Assembly: GCA_900660155.1 (NCBI GenBank) | Contig: CABFPE010000211.1 | Location: forward strand, 188,897-252,896 | DNA from: Hofstenia miamia | Lineage: Eukaryota; Xenacoelomorpha; Acoela; Hofsteniidae | Direction of reading: 5' to 3' | Length of the DNA stretch: 64,000 bases | Part shown: positions 1-10,739 of the stretch, one piece after another | How the letters are laid out: each line of letters opens with the position of its first letter | Position numbering within the stretch: position 1 is the stretch's first letter | Translations under genes and position numbers: made by a program | Notes under the pieces: model-generated | Told to the model about the DNA's origin: nothing | Seen by the model: only the letters and a program-made list of their open reading frames with translations | Databases searched by the model: none

Positions 1-31
<31 letters not shown>
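1..31. repeat. (TA)n microsatellite
   Basis: Pure alternating TA from the first bases of the window. It is followed by a short GC-richer patch (about 31-66) with runs of G and C that resembles a decayed transposon terminus but could not be assigned. Confidence 0.9.
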
Positions 32-33
<2 letters not shown>

Positions 34-1502
34 CTCCGCAAGCGGGTGGCAAGAGGGGACAGCTGCCCCCCTTAATGGTAAGTTGATTGAATTGACTAAA
101 GTTTTATCAAATCGAAATTCCGAAATTCTTAGTAATACTTGATTTAAACAAATTTAAAATGTATTTAGTATAGTGCCAAATGTATTGGAGCATATTTTTA
201 TTTATTTATTAATTCTAATGTATATAGATACATGTGAATTCTACTATTAAAAATACATAAGACACACAATTAATTTTTAGGCGAATAAAAATTTTTGCTA
301 GGCCGTTATAAGAAATCTTAATTAATTTAATTCCTTAACGGCTAAACAATGTTAAAATAAATGTCAGTTTAACGAAGTATGGGATAACAAAGTTACTCCA
401 ATTTAAAAGAGCTTAAAACTGTCTAACTAGATTTTTACATATGAAAATTTGTAAATTCCTTCTTTAGATTTTAAGCAAAAATAATTTTTAGACGCTTTGC
501 ACAAAAATCCAACTTCAATTTGCAGGATATTTTTACAATTTGAACTTTTGATCCAAGAATTGGAGTCATAAAATTCATATAGCTTTTTCTCAGTTTGTCT
601 TCTTAACATGCAAAAGTCTTAGCATACAAAAATTATAGATGTTTTTTTGGTACAAGCTAAATGAATATTAAAAAAATGTTAGGATGGCTCCCATATTATA
701 CAGACAAAAACTAGTTAAGAAGTGTGGAAAAATTACAAAATATCAGATTCTTTCTATTTGATTTGAGGTTAAAATCCTATTCTAGTTGCTGTTGGGGTAA
801 CAAAATTACCCCAAACTTATTTTAACTATTAAACCAGATTAAATTTTTGATTAATATCTAGAAAATAATGGTGTTATTATAAAATCTACTTCCAGTATAT
901 CAGATATAAAGTGCTTCCAATTACTGATATGGTAAATATTGATTTCAAAATAGTTGAGTAGTAGAAAATAACAAACCATATGACTTTTTATGTTTTTACA
1001 CATGGGATGGAAATTTAAAGCAGATTATAGCACATTACTTCGGATAATCAAATGCTTGGAAAATATGATCTCATCTCCTTGTTCTCTTTCAATTAAATGA
1101 TTAAATTTCCTAAAAAGAAATAAAATATTTTTTAAACAAAAACACATGCAAAAATTTTTTTGCCCCTTTTTTGAGAAGTTTCTCTCGGCGCCCTTGATTA
1201 TATACGATTGTGGATCAGTCCTTGTCATTAATACTTCATAACGTATGTAAGTATAATATAATGGCGGCACAATTCCAATAACAATTAATGTTACAAAACT
1301 CTTTCAAAATATGTATAGATTTCTTAAAACTTGTGATAATAAACATTGGAATAATTCAAATTTGAAGGAAAAGCACCCAAAAAATTAAAAGTAATTTCAA
1401 AATTGACCATTACCAATTCCCAAATATAAGTGAAATTATTATGAATTTGATTTAAAATTTGTTAGAAATTTTTGATGTTGAATTGCTCAATGATATTTTT
1501 AG
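32..1502. other. Gene-free AT-rich stretch upstream of LITAF-like copy 1
   Basis: No convincing coding sequence is visible on either strand; the small open frames are biased AT noise. A 17-base string (attatatacgattgtgg) at 1197-1213 recurs exactly at 9242-9258, before LITAF-like copy 2. This supports extension of the tandem duplication upstream of the exons. The first coding exon of copy 1 was not found here and may lie before the window. Confidence 0.5.
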
Positions 1503-1665
1503 GCCACTTAACAACTATAATACCCAAAGCGAACTATATAACTTTTTCTAATCGCTATCTTTCTCCCTGCAAGTGTCCCAATTGTAACGTTAAGATTACT
1601 ACAAATGTTAGTATCGAAACGGGAATGACGACATATATCGCTTCTGGAGTCATTTGCCTTGTGGG
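1503..1665 (+). CDS. LITAF-domain protein copy 1, exon with N-terminal half of the domain
   Basis: This 163-base exon runs from an AG acceptor (1501-1502, after a T-rich tract) to a GT donor (1666-1667, gtaattta). The frame has two bases left at the donor. It encodes the first half of a LITAF (LPS-induced TNF-factor) domain: the first zinc knuckle CPNC, then the T-T-x-V...G-x-T-T-Y pattern and the start of the membrane-inserting hydrophobic stretch (ASGVICLVG). In the known family, LITAF/SIMPLE and CDIP proteins are monotopic proteins on the cytosolic face of endosomes and lysosomes, and two CxxC knuckles join across a hydrophobic hairpin to bind one zinc. The exon is matched in length and phase by 10360-10522. 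The residues before the knuckle are T- and N-rich, with no PPxY visible. The first exon was not found. What is seen: cysteine pattern and splice borders. Inferred: expression and location. Confidence 0.85.
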
Positions 1666-1692
1666 GTAATTTAATTTTGGTAATAATATACA

Positions 1693-2728
1693 CAGGGTTG
1701 CTGTGGGAATTGTTTTTAAATTCCCGTCCCACAGCGTTTCCGTAGGAATTCTCATGGGGACTGAAAGAGAAAATAATTACCACTAGACCTCCCATATATG
1801 AAGAAAAGAGCAAAAAAATGTGAACATGATTATATTTAAGCAATTTTCTCTAAACAAATCTATATCTAAACATACAAATAGTTCAATGTTAGTCGCTGTC
1901 TCCATCCTCGATCTTACCATACCGTACGGAATCAAGAACAAGGTATTTTGCAACTTCCTCCTCTGTCACCATAATATCAGACAATACTATTGAAACATCG
2001 TTTGCCGAAATCAATGTAAGTCATCGCAAAAAGAATTGAAGGTCGCATCTTCTTGCGCGGCTTGTAAAGAAATAATCCGGCTGGTATGCCCTATAAGCTT
2101 AGCACAGAAACTAAGCAATGGAATTTCTTTGAAATTTGTTCTAAGAAATTGGGCTGGTTTTACTGTAGAGAGGGAAATGAGTCATTTTAAATGACGCACT
2201 TCTGATTCCAGCTGGTTAGTAAATCATTCTCGTAGTCTGTGTTGGCTCCTCGGTCTGGCTGGTAAACATTTTATCAAAGAGGTTCTCACTATCCATTACA
2301 GAATTTAAAGGCGTAGTTGAAGCGGCTTTCACATAATTTTGACATTCCTAGTCGAAATACAGTAGTGAATCAATTTGATGCGAGTAGCTTGAGATCGTTT
2401 GTTTATTCTGGGCAATAACTGTATTCCATTAGGTAGCAAATTGGTTTTGTAATTCCATTTTACTCTGAGAAAACAGTCGAAGCTAGTCGAATAACTTGGC
2501 TTATAAATAATTTTGTTTTCGCTCTATCAGAATTTTAAATTTTATAGTCGGGCGAAGCCACACTCCACAACTAGTAGTCTATATTCGATAAGTACCTTGC
2601 AATAATATTTTTATTATTTAGTTTAAAATGCATATATGTTATCCAATTATTATATTTTTTTAAATTTTCTTTTTATCTAAAATCCCAAATCATTCCCAAG
2701 GGGAGTTCCTATTCCCACGGCAACCCTG
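1693..2728. mobile_element. hAT-type DNA transposon, non-autonomous or decayed, in the copy 1 intron
   Basis: This 1036-base element has imperfect terminal inverted repeats that begin CAGGGTTGC and end with the complement (gcaaccctg). It is flanked by a perfect 8-base target duplication, aatataca, at 1685-1692 and 2729-2736. CAGGG termini with an 8-bp duplication are the hAT signature. The interior has no intact transposase. A minus-strand open stretch ending near 1889 (reading VTEEEVAKYLVLDS) could be a remnant but was not identified. The element lies in the intron between the two LITAF exons of copy 1 and is absent from the matching intron of copy 2, so it inserted after, or independently of, the duplication. 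Confidence 0.85.
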
Positions 2729-2801
2729 AATATACATGTACTATGATAATAAGACCGAAAAATAACAATTTAAAAATTGATACAAATATTAATTTGTATG
2801 A

Positions 2802-3413
2802 AGAGTTGTGACTAGGCCGGGCCTCCGCCGGACATAATATTCTTAAATTTAAAACGGTTCGAGCTTTCAATTTTGCAAGAAAGTGTATTATGATCATAAC
2901 AATTACCTGTAAATTTGTCAAATTAAAAATATTATATATATATATATATATAATTTTTATATCTTCGATAAGGAATGTTAATATCTTGCATTCCTTTTCC
3001 TTTCAATGAAGCTTAGACATCATATAAGAAGAAGATAATCATCGATCATTACATTAGTTGTTTGAAATGTATTTCAAGCCGCAGCTTGAACATGTTAAGT
3101 AAATGTTGCAAGAGAGTCGTTTTCTGCTAAAAATACAGGTGAGTAGAATGAAAGAGATTTTTCCAAAGCTGAATTATACCGCACAACAAAACCTTTAATA
3201 TTAAGCCCTCAACAAGGGAATTCACTTGAATTTTTGCCCTTTTGATATATTTTAAAAATGTGTGTTATAAAATGATATTCTGTTAGCAACATTCCTGGCC
3301 GGACTTGGGTCTAGATTTTTATTAAAAACAGAGCTACCGGGTTCGATCTCAACAATGGCCACTGACGGACCGGGCCAGGCGTGGGTTTCAAAATCTAGCA
3401 TAGTCACAACTCT
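2802..3413. repeat. Possible second inverted-repeat element in the copy 1 intron
   Basis: A perfect 13-base inverted pair, agagttgtgacta at 2802-2814 and its complement at 3401-3413, bounds about 610 bases that are absent from the short intron of copy 2. The segment holds a (TA)n tract near 2932-2952. It also contains tRNA-promoter-like strings: an A-box-like tggccggacttgg at 3296-3308 and a B-box-like ggttcgatctc at 3340-3350. No clean target duplication is visible. It could be a MITE, a SINE insertion, or both nested. Confidence 0.35.
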
Positions 3414-3622
3414 GTGTGTATGCGTGTATGTTAGATAGAACTAAATGTTTATTTCAATGATATATTCATCGGTAAGAAATTTAATATATTGTCTTTATAA
3501 AAAAGTGAATATTTCCTTTTACTATAATAATGGAATAGCGCAAATTAAAGACAATATTGTAGTAGATCCGCTACATATACGAACACACATGTTGCTTAAA
3601 TATAAGTTAGTAACTCATTTAG

Positions 3623-3737
3623 TGGAGGGCTGGGCTGCTTTTTGATACCGTTCTGTTTTGATTCCTGCAACGACGCAATACATTCGTGTCCACATTGCCA
3701 TCATGTTGTTGGAGATTACAAGCCTATCAAAATTTAA
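3623..3737 (+). CDS. LITAF-domain protein copy 1, last exon (C-terminal half of the domain)
   Basis: The acceptor AG is at 3621-3622 (ctcatttag). The single leading base completes the split codon of the previous exon, so the phase agrees exactly. The exon encodes the end of the hydrophobic hairpin (LGCFLIPFC) and the second zinc knuckle in the family pattern (H-S-C-P-H-C, then VVGDYKP), with a TAA stop at 3735-3737. All four expected knuckle cysteines are present across the two exons, and the PFC cysteine next to the membrane is kept. The intron (1666-3622) is 1957 bases, against 217 bases in copy 2; most of the excess is transposon. Sequence after the stop stays alignable with copy 2. This looks like a working host gene, missing only its start in the window. 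Confidence 0.88.
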
Positions 3738-4665
3738 AGTCATAGTAGTTTGGCTTAGTCGTATTCTGTTCTGGACAATATAAATATAAATTTATCCTTT
3801 GTTCAATGTTTATTTAAAAGAAAGATTTTATAATTATGGATACATTTCATTTAGCATTTAAATTAACTTAACTAACATGATAGAAACATATATTCCATGA
3901 AGAAGAAAATCATCTATTTCTGCGATCCTTGAATAGAAGGTGCAGGTTCCATTCCATGTCACATATTATGGGAATAAGTGCACACTACATTTTTGAATGA
4001 TTACATTTATATTGCATTTATAGTTCAAAGTTCAATTCCTATGAGAAAAAATATTAAATATGACTAAGAATGATGAGGGGCTTCTGTGATTTTAGGAATG
4101 GTGGAGTTTCTCTTTGCACATCATTTTCATAATTGATGTTCTCTGTGAATAATCGTCAGATCACACTAGGACACGTTTATTTATTTCTAAATTTATTGAA
4201 CATAAAAACAATTACTTAAAGGGATTGCCTAGTAATATTTTTTCAAGAAAACTATTGCTTTTTATAAATTCCGAAAAATATACCTTAGAATTGAAAATGT
4301 TGTTTCTCAGTGTAAAATCTATAATTCTAATTTCGAATCAATTTTCTCCGTACTTAAATGAAGATGTACATCTATGGTAAATGGCTTCAACTGTATTCGT
4401 ACATAATTGTATTAAATTCTATGAATTTTGCGATACTACGATTGAGAACTACTCTAAATTGTGTTTTTAAGTGTTTCTTTTGAGAATAATTTGTTAAATG
4501 TTGAATGTCATTTAGAGAGATTTTGCTGGACTAAATGCATTAATGTCAATACTTACAAAGGAGGCATGGTCTACCGCATATTGTTTATTCTTAGAGTTTT
4601 GTCCTGTTGGTTTATATCATTGAGTAGATTGCAAATAGAACAGGACGTATTCTGAGATATTATTC
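3738..4665. repeat. 3' flank of LITAF-like copy 1, duplicated after copy 2
   Basis: Non-coding. Segments align by eye with the DNA after copy 2. The first stretch after the stop matches 10855-10930 (shared taaatataaattta). The part around 3870-4200 matches about 11343-11790 (cactatattttgg-like and ttatgagaaaaaa strings, and the gtgaataat...cagatca block). It marks the extent of the tandem duplication and probably contains the 3' untranslated region. Confidence 0.65.
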
Positions 4666-4668
4666 TGT

Positions 4669-5075
4669 AGTAGTAAGGAAAGTCCCGGTTTGATATATAC
4701 GGTTTTCTATAAATGATAATTTTTTAGTAACTTTTTACACTTTTCTATTGAATTTGCTATTAAAAAAGGCGTTTTTTAGAAATTCTGAACAACAAGTAGC
4801 TGCAGGAACACTTGGGATGTCCGGAAAAGGTAAGTTTTATAAAAAATGCAAAAAATTGCTCAAAAACATAATGGTAAATAGTTAAAAAGGGGGTATAATT
4901 GAATAATTATTTATATGGGTATAACTGCAGGTTTCTTACCCCTGGCTTCCAAATTTAGAATTTCTTAAAAACGCCCTTTTTTCATAGCAAAATCAATAGA
5001 AAAGTGTAAAAAGTTATTAAAAAATTATCATTTATAGAAAACCGTATATATCAAACCGGGACTTTCCTTACTACT
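4669..5075. mobile_element. Foldback MITE with long terminal inverted repeats
   Basis: The ends are near-perfect inverted repeats of roughly 110-125 bases, starting agtagtaaggaaagtcccgg at 4669 and ending with the complement at 5075. They differ at only a few positions. The roughly 160-base centre has no coding potential. Flanks share tctgt only with an offset, so the target duplication is unclear and the superfamily is not assigned. The high arm identity suggests a fairly recent insertion. Confidence 0.8.
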
Positions 5076-5642
5076 CTCTGTCCATACAATTTATTTTGTT
5101 ACATTTACTATTAAGTATAACTTGATTTAGTAGAATTCTAAAAGATTTAATGAATCAAGTAATATCGTTTTTGATACATTGGTGAAATGCAAAGGCAATG
5201 TATCAAAAAGTCTCTATGCATTGGGAAGCCTAAGGTAGTACTCAAATATTGTTGTAGCAATCCTACTTGTTTAAGTTGCATTTTAAGTTGTGTTCAATTG
5301 GCAACCACACTAATTGAAATGAATCCATCAGAATATCACAATTTATCTGTATGATTAGAAGCGTAATTAAATAAATCGTCAACATGTAAAAAAGTCTGCA
5401 ATGAATGTCTTTTATTATTGCAAATCTACATTGGATACAATTATTTTAATGAGAATTTTTTTAGCACCCACACCACAAATAGTGTAGTAAAGCCACATTG
5501 ACCTTGCGTATGGGTGGGCATTAATACACCACACCTCATCCAAACTATTATACTATAGTAAGTTATAAGAAAGTATATTATGAATTGAATTTCTGATATT
5601 TATTTCAATGTTTTTGGTAGTTTTAGATTTTCCACAGCAACA
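5076..5642. other. Non-coding stretch with a small perfect hairpin
   Basis: No coding sequence was recognised. A hairpin with a 14-base perfect stem lies at 5168-5181 and 5196-5209 (tttttgatacattg and its complement) around a 14-base loop. Nothing else stands out. Confidence 0.4.
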
Positions 5643-5655
5643 ATGCAAGTGCCAG
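5643..5655 (+). CDS. Candidate first coding micro-exon of LITAF-like copy 2
   Basis: ATGCAAGTGCCAG followed by a consensus donor GTGAGC encodes MQVP plus one spare base. The copy 2 domain exon at 10360 needs exactly one leading base to stay in frame. Joined to the two later exons it gives 291 bases, a 96-residue protein with a very short N-terminus. The intron would be 4.7 kb and would contain a whole LINE piece. This rests on frame and donor match only; no sequence similarity supports it, and another start exon is possible. Confidence 0.27.
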
Positions 5656-6064
5656 GTGAGCTATTTTAAGTTAATTGAATTGAACGTATATTTATATATT
5701 CCGCAAAAAGTAAAATTCATTGGTATTTTCCAGTTAAAATTATTCATTCAAGTGATAATATATAAGAAAAGCCGTTCTCTAATAGTGGTTTTATTACCTT
5801 TTGCTCTGCTTTTTTAAGTGTCAGAATTTTATCAAACAAGAAAATCAAGATCTTTAGTTTAATGAAAAATACTTTCGCATTTATACTATAAAATTACCAC
5901 ACAAAAAGTTCAGTTTATGTTAATTTGCATAGAATAAATATGCTAAAAGTCAGAGGCTTAGCCAGCCCATGTAATTTAGGGGACAAAGTGCAATATATAT
6001 CTAGCAATTTTATTGCAATATTTAAATAAGCTACTCACTATTCTCTCCAAGGGGAGGGCGATCT

Positions 6065-9001
6065 GGTTCCAATTCGCACAAAAAATATTCGAATTATTTC
6101 ATTGAGCAATTGGAAAATGAATTGGTCTTAGCTGTTTCTGAAAATAAAGACATTGTTTTAATGGGAGACTACAACATTAATTATTTGGACCAAAAAGAAC
6201 GAGATAAAATTGACAATTTACTAAATATGTTTAATCTGAATATTGTTAATAAAATTACGCCGTCAAGGGTCACTGCAACGAGTAGCACGCTTATTGATTA
6301 CTTCCAAGTGGCAGATAATGATTTTTCAAAATTTACACATTTTACTGTTGAATGTCCGTCTTCCGATCATTGCATTACTTCTATTAGCTTTATAAAACCG
6401 GTAAATTCAATAAGTAGGAAGTGGACCACAATTCGGGAAAGAAATAATCATAAGATTGAAAAACTAAAATTATCGCTGACTAGAAAATTGGCATGAAGTG
6501 TATTATGCACAATATACTAATTCTATGATGGAAAATTTTATCTCAATCTTTGATAAACACCTTAATATTTACTGTCCAGAAAATATCTTACATAAAAAAA
6601 TTTTAAAATTCTTCCTCTAAATATAACAAATCTAAAGCTTGATTATTGATTTATGCAAAAAATTGATTATTGAAAAGAACAACGCTTTTAAATATTTCTC
6701 ATTGACAAAATCTAGCGACATCTCTTAGCTTATAAAAAGCAAGAAATTATCAAATATTGAAAATCGTAAATCTTTTAATAAATATATTAAAAATTAATTC
6801 AAAATTTACCAATCCAAATATCCAAATGGAAGCTCATTCATGAAATTGTTAACGCTGGAAAATCTAAATCTACAATCATTGAGGAGATTAGAGGCTCATT
6901 TACAAATGATTTTGATATTGCTAATGTATTAAACGAAAGATTTGTTAACTTGGGAAAATTTAAAGGCCCCTATATCAAATATCAATCACCAAATATTAAT
7001 AATAAAATACCCCAATTCATTTCTCGTTTTCGACTACGTACAAAATGATTAAAGCAATTAATAAACTAAAACTATAAATCTAGTGGTCCATCTAAAATGC
7101 CTTTCCTGGATATTTAAACAACTGCCTCTATAATTGCTGAACCTCTAAATTTCATCTTCAATGAATCCTTAAAAAAACAACTTTTCAAATTGCTTGAAAC
7201 AAGCATATATTACTCCAGTTTTCAAAAAAGAAAGATATAACTTTACCTATTAGTTATAGGCCGATCTCAATTACTTCGCCAATAAGTAACATTTTCGAAC
7301 GACTCTTACATAATTAAATTAGTGACCTTCTTTCAAAATATCAATTAATGTCAAAAATACAATTTGGTTTCAGCAAGAATTTTTCAACTGATGATGCTCT
7401 TTTGTATGTTACCGAAAATTGGCGATCATCTCTAGACACTTACCAATTCGTTGCAGTGGCCTGTCCCGATCTTTCAAAAGCTTTTGACTCTATTAATCAC
7501 GATATCTTATATATGAAATTATCAAAGCTAGGATTTTTCTGAAAGTAGCGTTAAATTAATATCTAGTTATCTAACTAACAGAATTCAGTGCGTCAAATTA
7601 AATAATGATTTCTCTAATTGGCTATCTATAAAAAACATAGTACCACAATGTCCCATTCTTGGACCGCTACTTTTTATAACGACATTCAGCAATATACGAA
7701 TTGTCAATTGATTCAATACGCCGATGATACATGCATTTTTAGTGGAAATACATCTTTAAATCAATTGTGAAAAATTGAATAAATATTTTAACATGCACAA
7801 ATTGAACAACAACTGTTAAAAAACTGAATTTTGCATCCTGAATCATCAGGGAAAAAGTGTATTACTATCAAATTTTTCACTTACATTTAATAACGCCTCA
7901 ATCTTCCCTAAAGAATCCTTTAAGTATCTAGGCATAACTATTTACTCAAAATTAATATACAAGCTGCATGACAATGAGTATCAAAACAATATCACATTTA
8001 GCTGAACATTGATCTTTTGCCAATATGTTAAATATATATTAAACAGGGCCGTGGCTAGGGGAGGGCCAGGGGGCATGGCCCTCTCTGTTGGGCCACTGTG
8101 CCCCCTTCCGTTTGGCATCCTGAATACAAAACTCCATAGTATTAATTCTAAGATTCTGTAACTAAGTTCGAGCGAATATCTTTTTGTTGAAATATACATA
8201 ATACTAATGCAATTCTATTAAAAAATTGAATGAAAAAGGGTGAAACTATCTCATATGAGTAAAACTATGATTAATTTATTGAGCTTTGCGGGGCCATGGC
8301 CCCCCTAAACTTCAAATTCAAGCCACGAGCCTGTGATTAAATTATTTCATGCTTTAGTCATGAGTTACCTTAATTATGCAAATATACTTTTTCAAATTTA
8401 AATGAATCATTAGTAAAAAAACTTAAAATACAATTAAAATGGGCATTGAATTTTTGTCAGAAAAACTCTTCCAAAACAAAAAATTACATTTCGTGATCCA
8501 TGCTGGTTCCAAATCAATTTTTTATTTTTAATATTTTGATTAAGTTTTTTTAAAATAACAAATCAATTACTTCCTTATAATTCAATATCATTTCCAAACT
8601 TTTGTTGTAAGCAAATATAAGAACTAATCATTATACTAGCATTAAGTTTCCTAAAAAATCAAGCAAAAGTCTTTTATTAATGTTGCAATTCGCAATTGGA
8701 ATCGATTACCAAATGAAATTAAAATGATTAAGAGTGCAATTTAGTTTAAAAAAAATTGAAAGCATTTGTTGAAAGAAAATATTCATTTTGCTTAAATCAT
8801 GGTTAGTATTCAAATTTTACAACAAAGGTTATACAATAACGCGCAATTAATTTTCATAGCCTGAACAGAACAGATTTTGTAGTCTTATTTTTTGAAAATA
8901 TTATAGTTATTTGGTATCATTCTTGCCGATATTCAGATACTAACCAGTTTTGAAATTGAAAATATTATCTGAAAAAAGAATATCTTATCTTATCTTATCT
9001 G
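6065..9001 (+). mobile_element. LINE (CR1/Jockey-like group), 5'-truncated and decayed
   Basis: A plus-strand non-LTR retrotransposon. The apurinic endonuclease C-terminal half lies at about 6065-6480, with GDYNINY, the TLIDYF string and a SDH motif. Reverse transcriptase follows at about 7080-7960, with YRPIS, QFGFSKNFSTDDALL, SKAFDSINHDIL and QYADDTCIF (about 7715-7740). Reading is broken by several stops and frame changes, so it is dead. The 3' end is a short satellite tail of tatct units at about 8979-9001. The upstream endonuclease half is missing, which fits 5' truncation. A hAT-type MITE (8044-8333) is inserted in its 3' part. The most similar reverse transcriptase here is the minus-strand LINE at 60.4-63.0 kb. 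Confidence 0.85.
8044..8333 (+). mobile_element. hAT-type MITE, copy 1, nested in a LINE
   Basis: A 290-base element with ends CAGGGCCGTGGCT and the complement of CAGGCTCGTGGCT, plus internal GGGGCCATGGCCC-type palindromes near both ends. Flanking 8-mers are atattaaa and tgattaaa, a partly matching target duplication. Almost the same sequence lies inverted at 15205-15489. It has no coding capacity. Confidence 0.85.
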
Positions 9002-9384
9002 GAGACATGTCATGGAAATCTCCGTCCCTCATTTTATACCTAGGTTTTCAGAAATTCAAATTTAATACAAATTTAGGCAATGTAGGCGGCTTTGCAATTG
9101 AAGATGAAATTTAATTTTATGAGTGTTAAATAGATTTGTAAGACATAACAAATAGCATTTAGTAAGTGTCAAAGAATTTTATATTAATTTACCTCTCAAA
9201 TTATTCCATTCTTGATTTTGACGGTGATTATTTCTGAATATATTATATACGATTGTGGCTTAATCCTAGCTGTTTATAGGCCTACTTTATATAGTATGTA
9301 ATTAGAGAGAGAGGGAGAGAGAGTCGTTTAATAAAGTAATCAATTACAAAAAGGAAATATAACATAACTATAGCCAATTAACTA
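9002..9384. other. Non-coding stretch with a GA-rich tract
   Basis: No gene was seen. A purine tract (gagagagagggagagagag) lies at about 9304-9322. The string at 9242-9258 repeats 1197-1213 and is probably part of the LITAF tandem duplication. Confidence 0.45.
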
Positions 9385-10080
9385 TTAAAATAATGTAGTA
9401 TGTAGAAAAAGAATTGACAGGTACGTCGAAAGGTTTTTTATGCGGCTAATTTGACGTCGTCTTGTTGGTTTTATTTCTGCTGGGGTAGGAATCTTGAACA
9501 AAAGCGGATTTAAATATTTTTGATAGATGCAAACGTTTGAATTTGATTTGGATTGTATTTTCACAAGAACTTTTAATAATGCGCTGTGCGCAGTGACATA
9601 TCCTTTGTAAATTACAATTGAGTTCGTCATTCAATCTGACAAACACTGGTGAGGCATAATCTAACACAAATAAAATGATCACGTCAAATACAGTTTGTAG
9701 AATCTGTGTATCTCCAATATTACTTACTAAAGGAAATATAAGCAATCGCTGCGAAGCCTTTCTTATAATTTGATTAATGCATTTATGCCAACTTAGATGA
9801 CTACTGATAGTAAGCCCTAGTACCTTTATATGAAAAACCATACCCACTTGATCAGGCAATTTGCTTTCAACCTTCCCATATATCATTTGCATGCATTTTT
9901 CTTAGTTAATTTGAAATAATTTTCTTTACTCGATTGTATTATATTATATTAATAATCTCTGTGATTATTTTCAATGTGACTCTGTCTATTGGTGTCAAGT
10001 TATTGATATCATCTGCATATTTTTGAAGGTGATTGTGTTTTATCAAAGATTTCAGATTCTTTGTCCAGTGTGCAAAAGTA
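9385..10080 (-). mobile_element. LINE fragment: reverse transcriptase palm end and thumb
   Basis: The minus strand reads a YADD motif (KYADDINNLTPI) near 10005-10027, then the typical thumb series: VLGLTISSHLSWHKCIN, IIRKASQRLLIF, VLDYASPVF and LQRICHCAQRII, to about 9450. It is a 3' piece of a different LINE family from the one at 6-9 kb. The motif FKYADDLTTVTPI in the minus-strand LINE at 32-35.8 kb is the closest match. It lies between the candidate first exon and the second exon of LITAF-like copy 2. It is dead by truncation. Confidence 0.8.
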
Positions 10081-10359
10081 ATACTTTTTCTTGCAAATGC
10101 CTCATCTTTTTTCAGAAATCACCTTAATAGTTGGATTAATCCATGCCGGATCAGATTTAGTTGGCATATAAAAGTTGGTCAATATTTTCCTGTTAAAATC
10201 GCATTTACGTCACCACAAATTATTATAGAATTATAGTGGAATACCCAAAGATTAAATATAATTTAAAAATAGAACACAGATTGTCAAAACATTTTCTATT
10301 AATATGATTTAATAATTGTTAAAAATTGTTCATCTGAGGTCGCTTAATAATATTCTTAG

Positions 10360-10522
10360 TTCATTCAACAACTGTGATACAACAATCGAACTATACAACT
10401 TTTTCTAATCGCTATCCTTCTTCTTGCAAATGTCAAAATTGCAACGCAAACATTACTACAAATGTTACTATGCAAGCAGGCATCACGACTTACATCGCTT
10501 CTGGAGTTATTTGCCTTGTTGG
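10360..10522 (+). CDS. LITAF-domain protein copy 2, exon with N-terminal half of the domain
   Basis: 163 bases, the same length and phases as 1503-1665. The acceptor AG is at 10358-10359 (attcttag) and the donor GT at 10523-10524 (gtaattta, as in copy 1). Much of the peptide is shared with copy 1 (FSNRY, TTNV, TTYIASGVICLVG). The first knuckle reads CQNC instead of CPNC: both cysteines remain, but the family's proline is replaced. Several other residues differ (for example the TMQAG segment against SIETG). The open frame and conserved splice borders argue that this copy is still under constraint. The role is as described for copy 1: a zinc-binding, membrane-inserting protein of endosome and lysosome membranes, by family knowledge only. 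Confidence 0.85.
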
Positions 10523-10739
10523 GTAATTTATTTTCAATAACTTACTTTCCTATTTCACTGCGAGTTAACAATTTAAGTAAGGACTAAAAATTTATTTCAA
10601 TGATAAAAAACTCAATATTTTGTGCATATTTCGTTTTGCTGTGATAATGAAATTCATATCTAAGGAAATTCAGAAGTAAACCATGATATAGTAGATCTGC
10701 TGCATGAACGTGCTTAAAGATAAAATACAAATTATTTAG

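Noticed and set aside
1508-1843. Minus-strand open frame of 111 codons
   Set aside because: It is the shadow of the LITAF exon and the start of the hAT element; no motif, and the plus strand has the family pattern with splice sites.
3331-3350. tRNA gene at the B-box-like string
   Set aside because: No acceptor-stem pairing or anticodon arm is visible around it.
5168-5209. Hairpin as a microRNA precursor
   Set aside because: The stem is only 14 bases with a 14-base loop, too short for a normal precursor.
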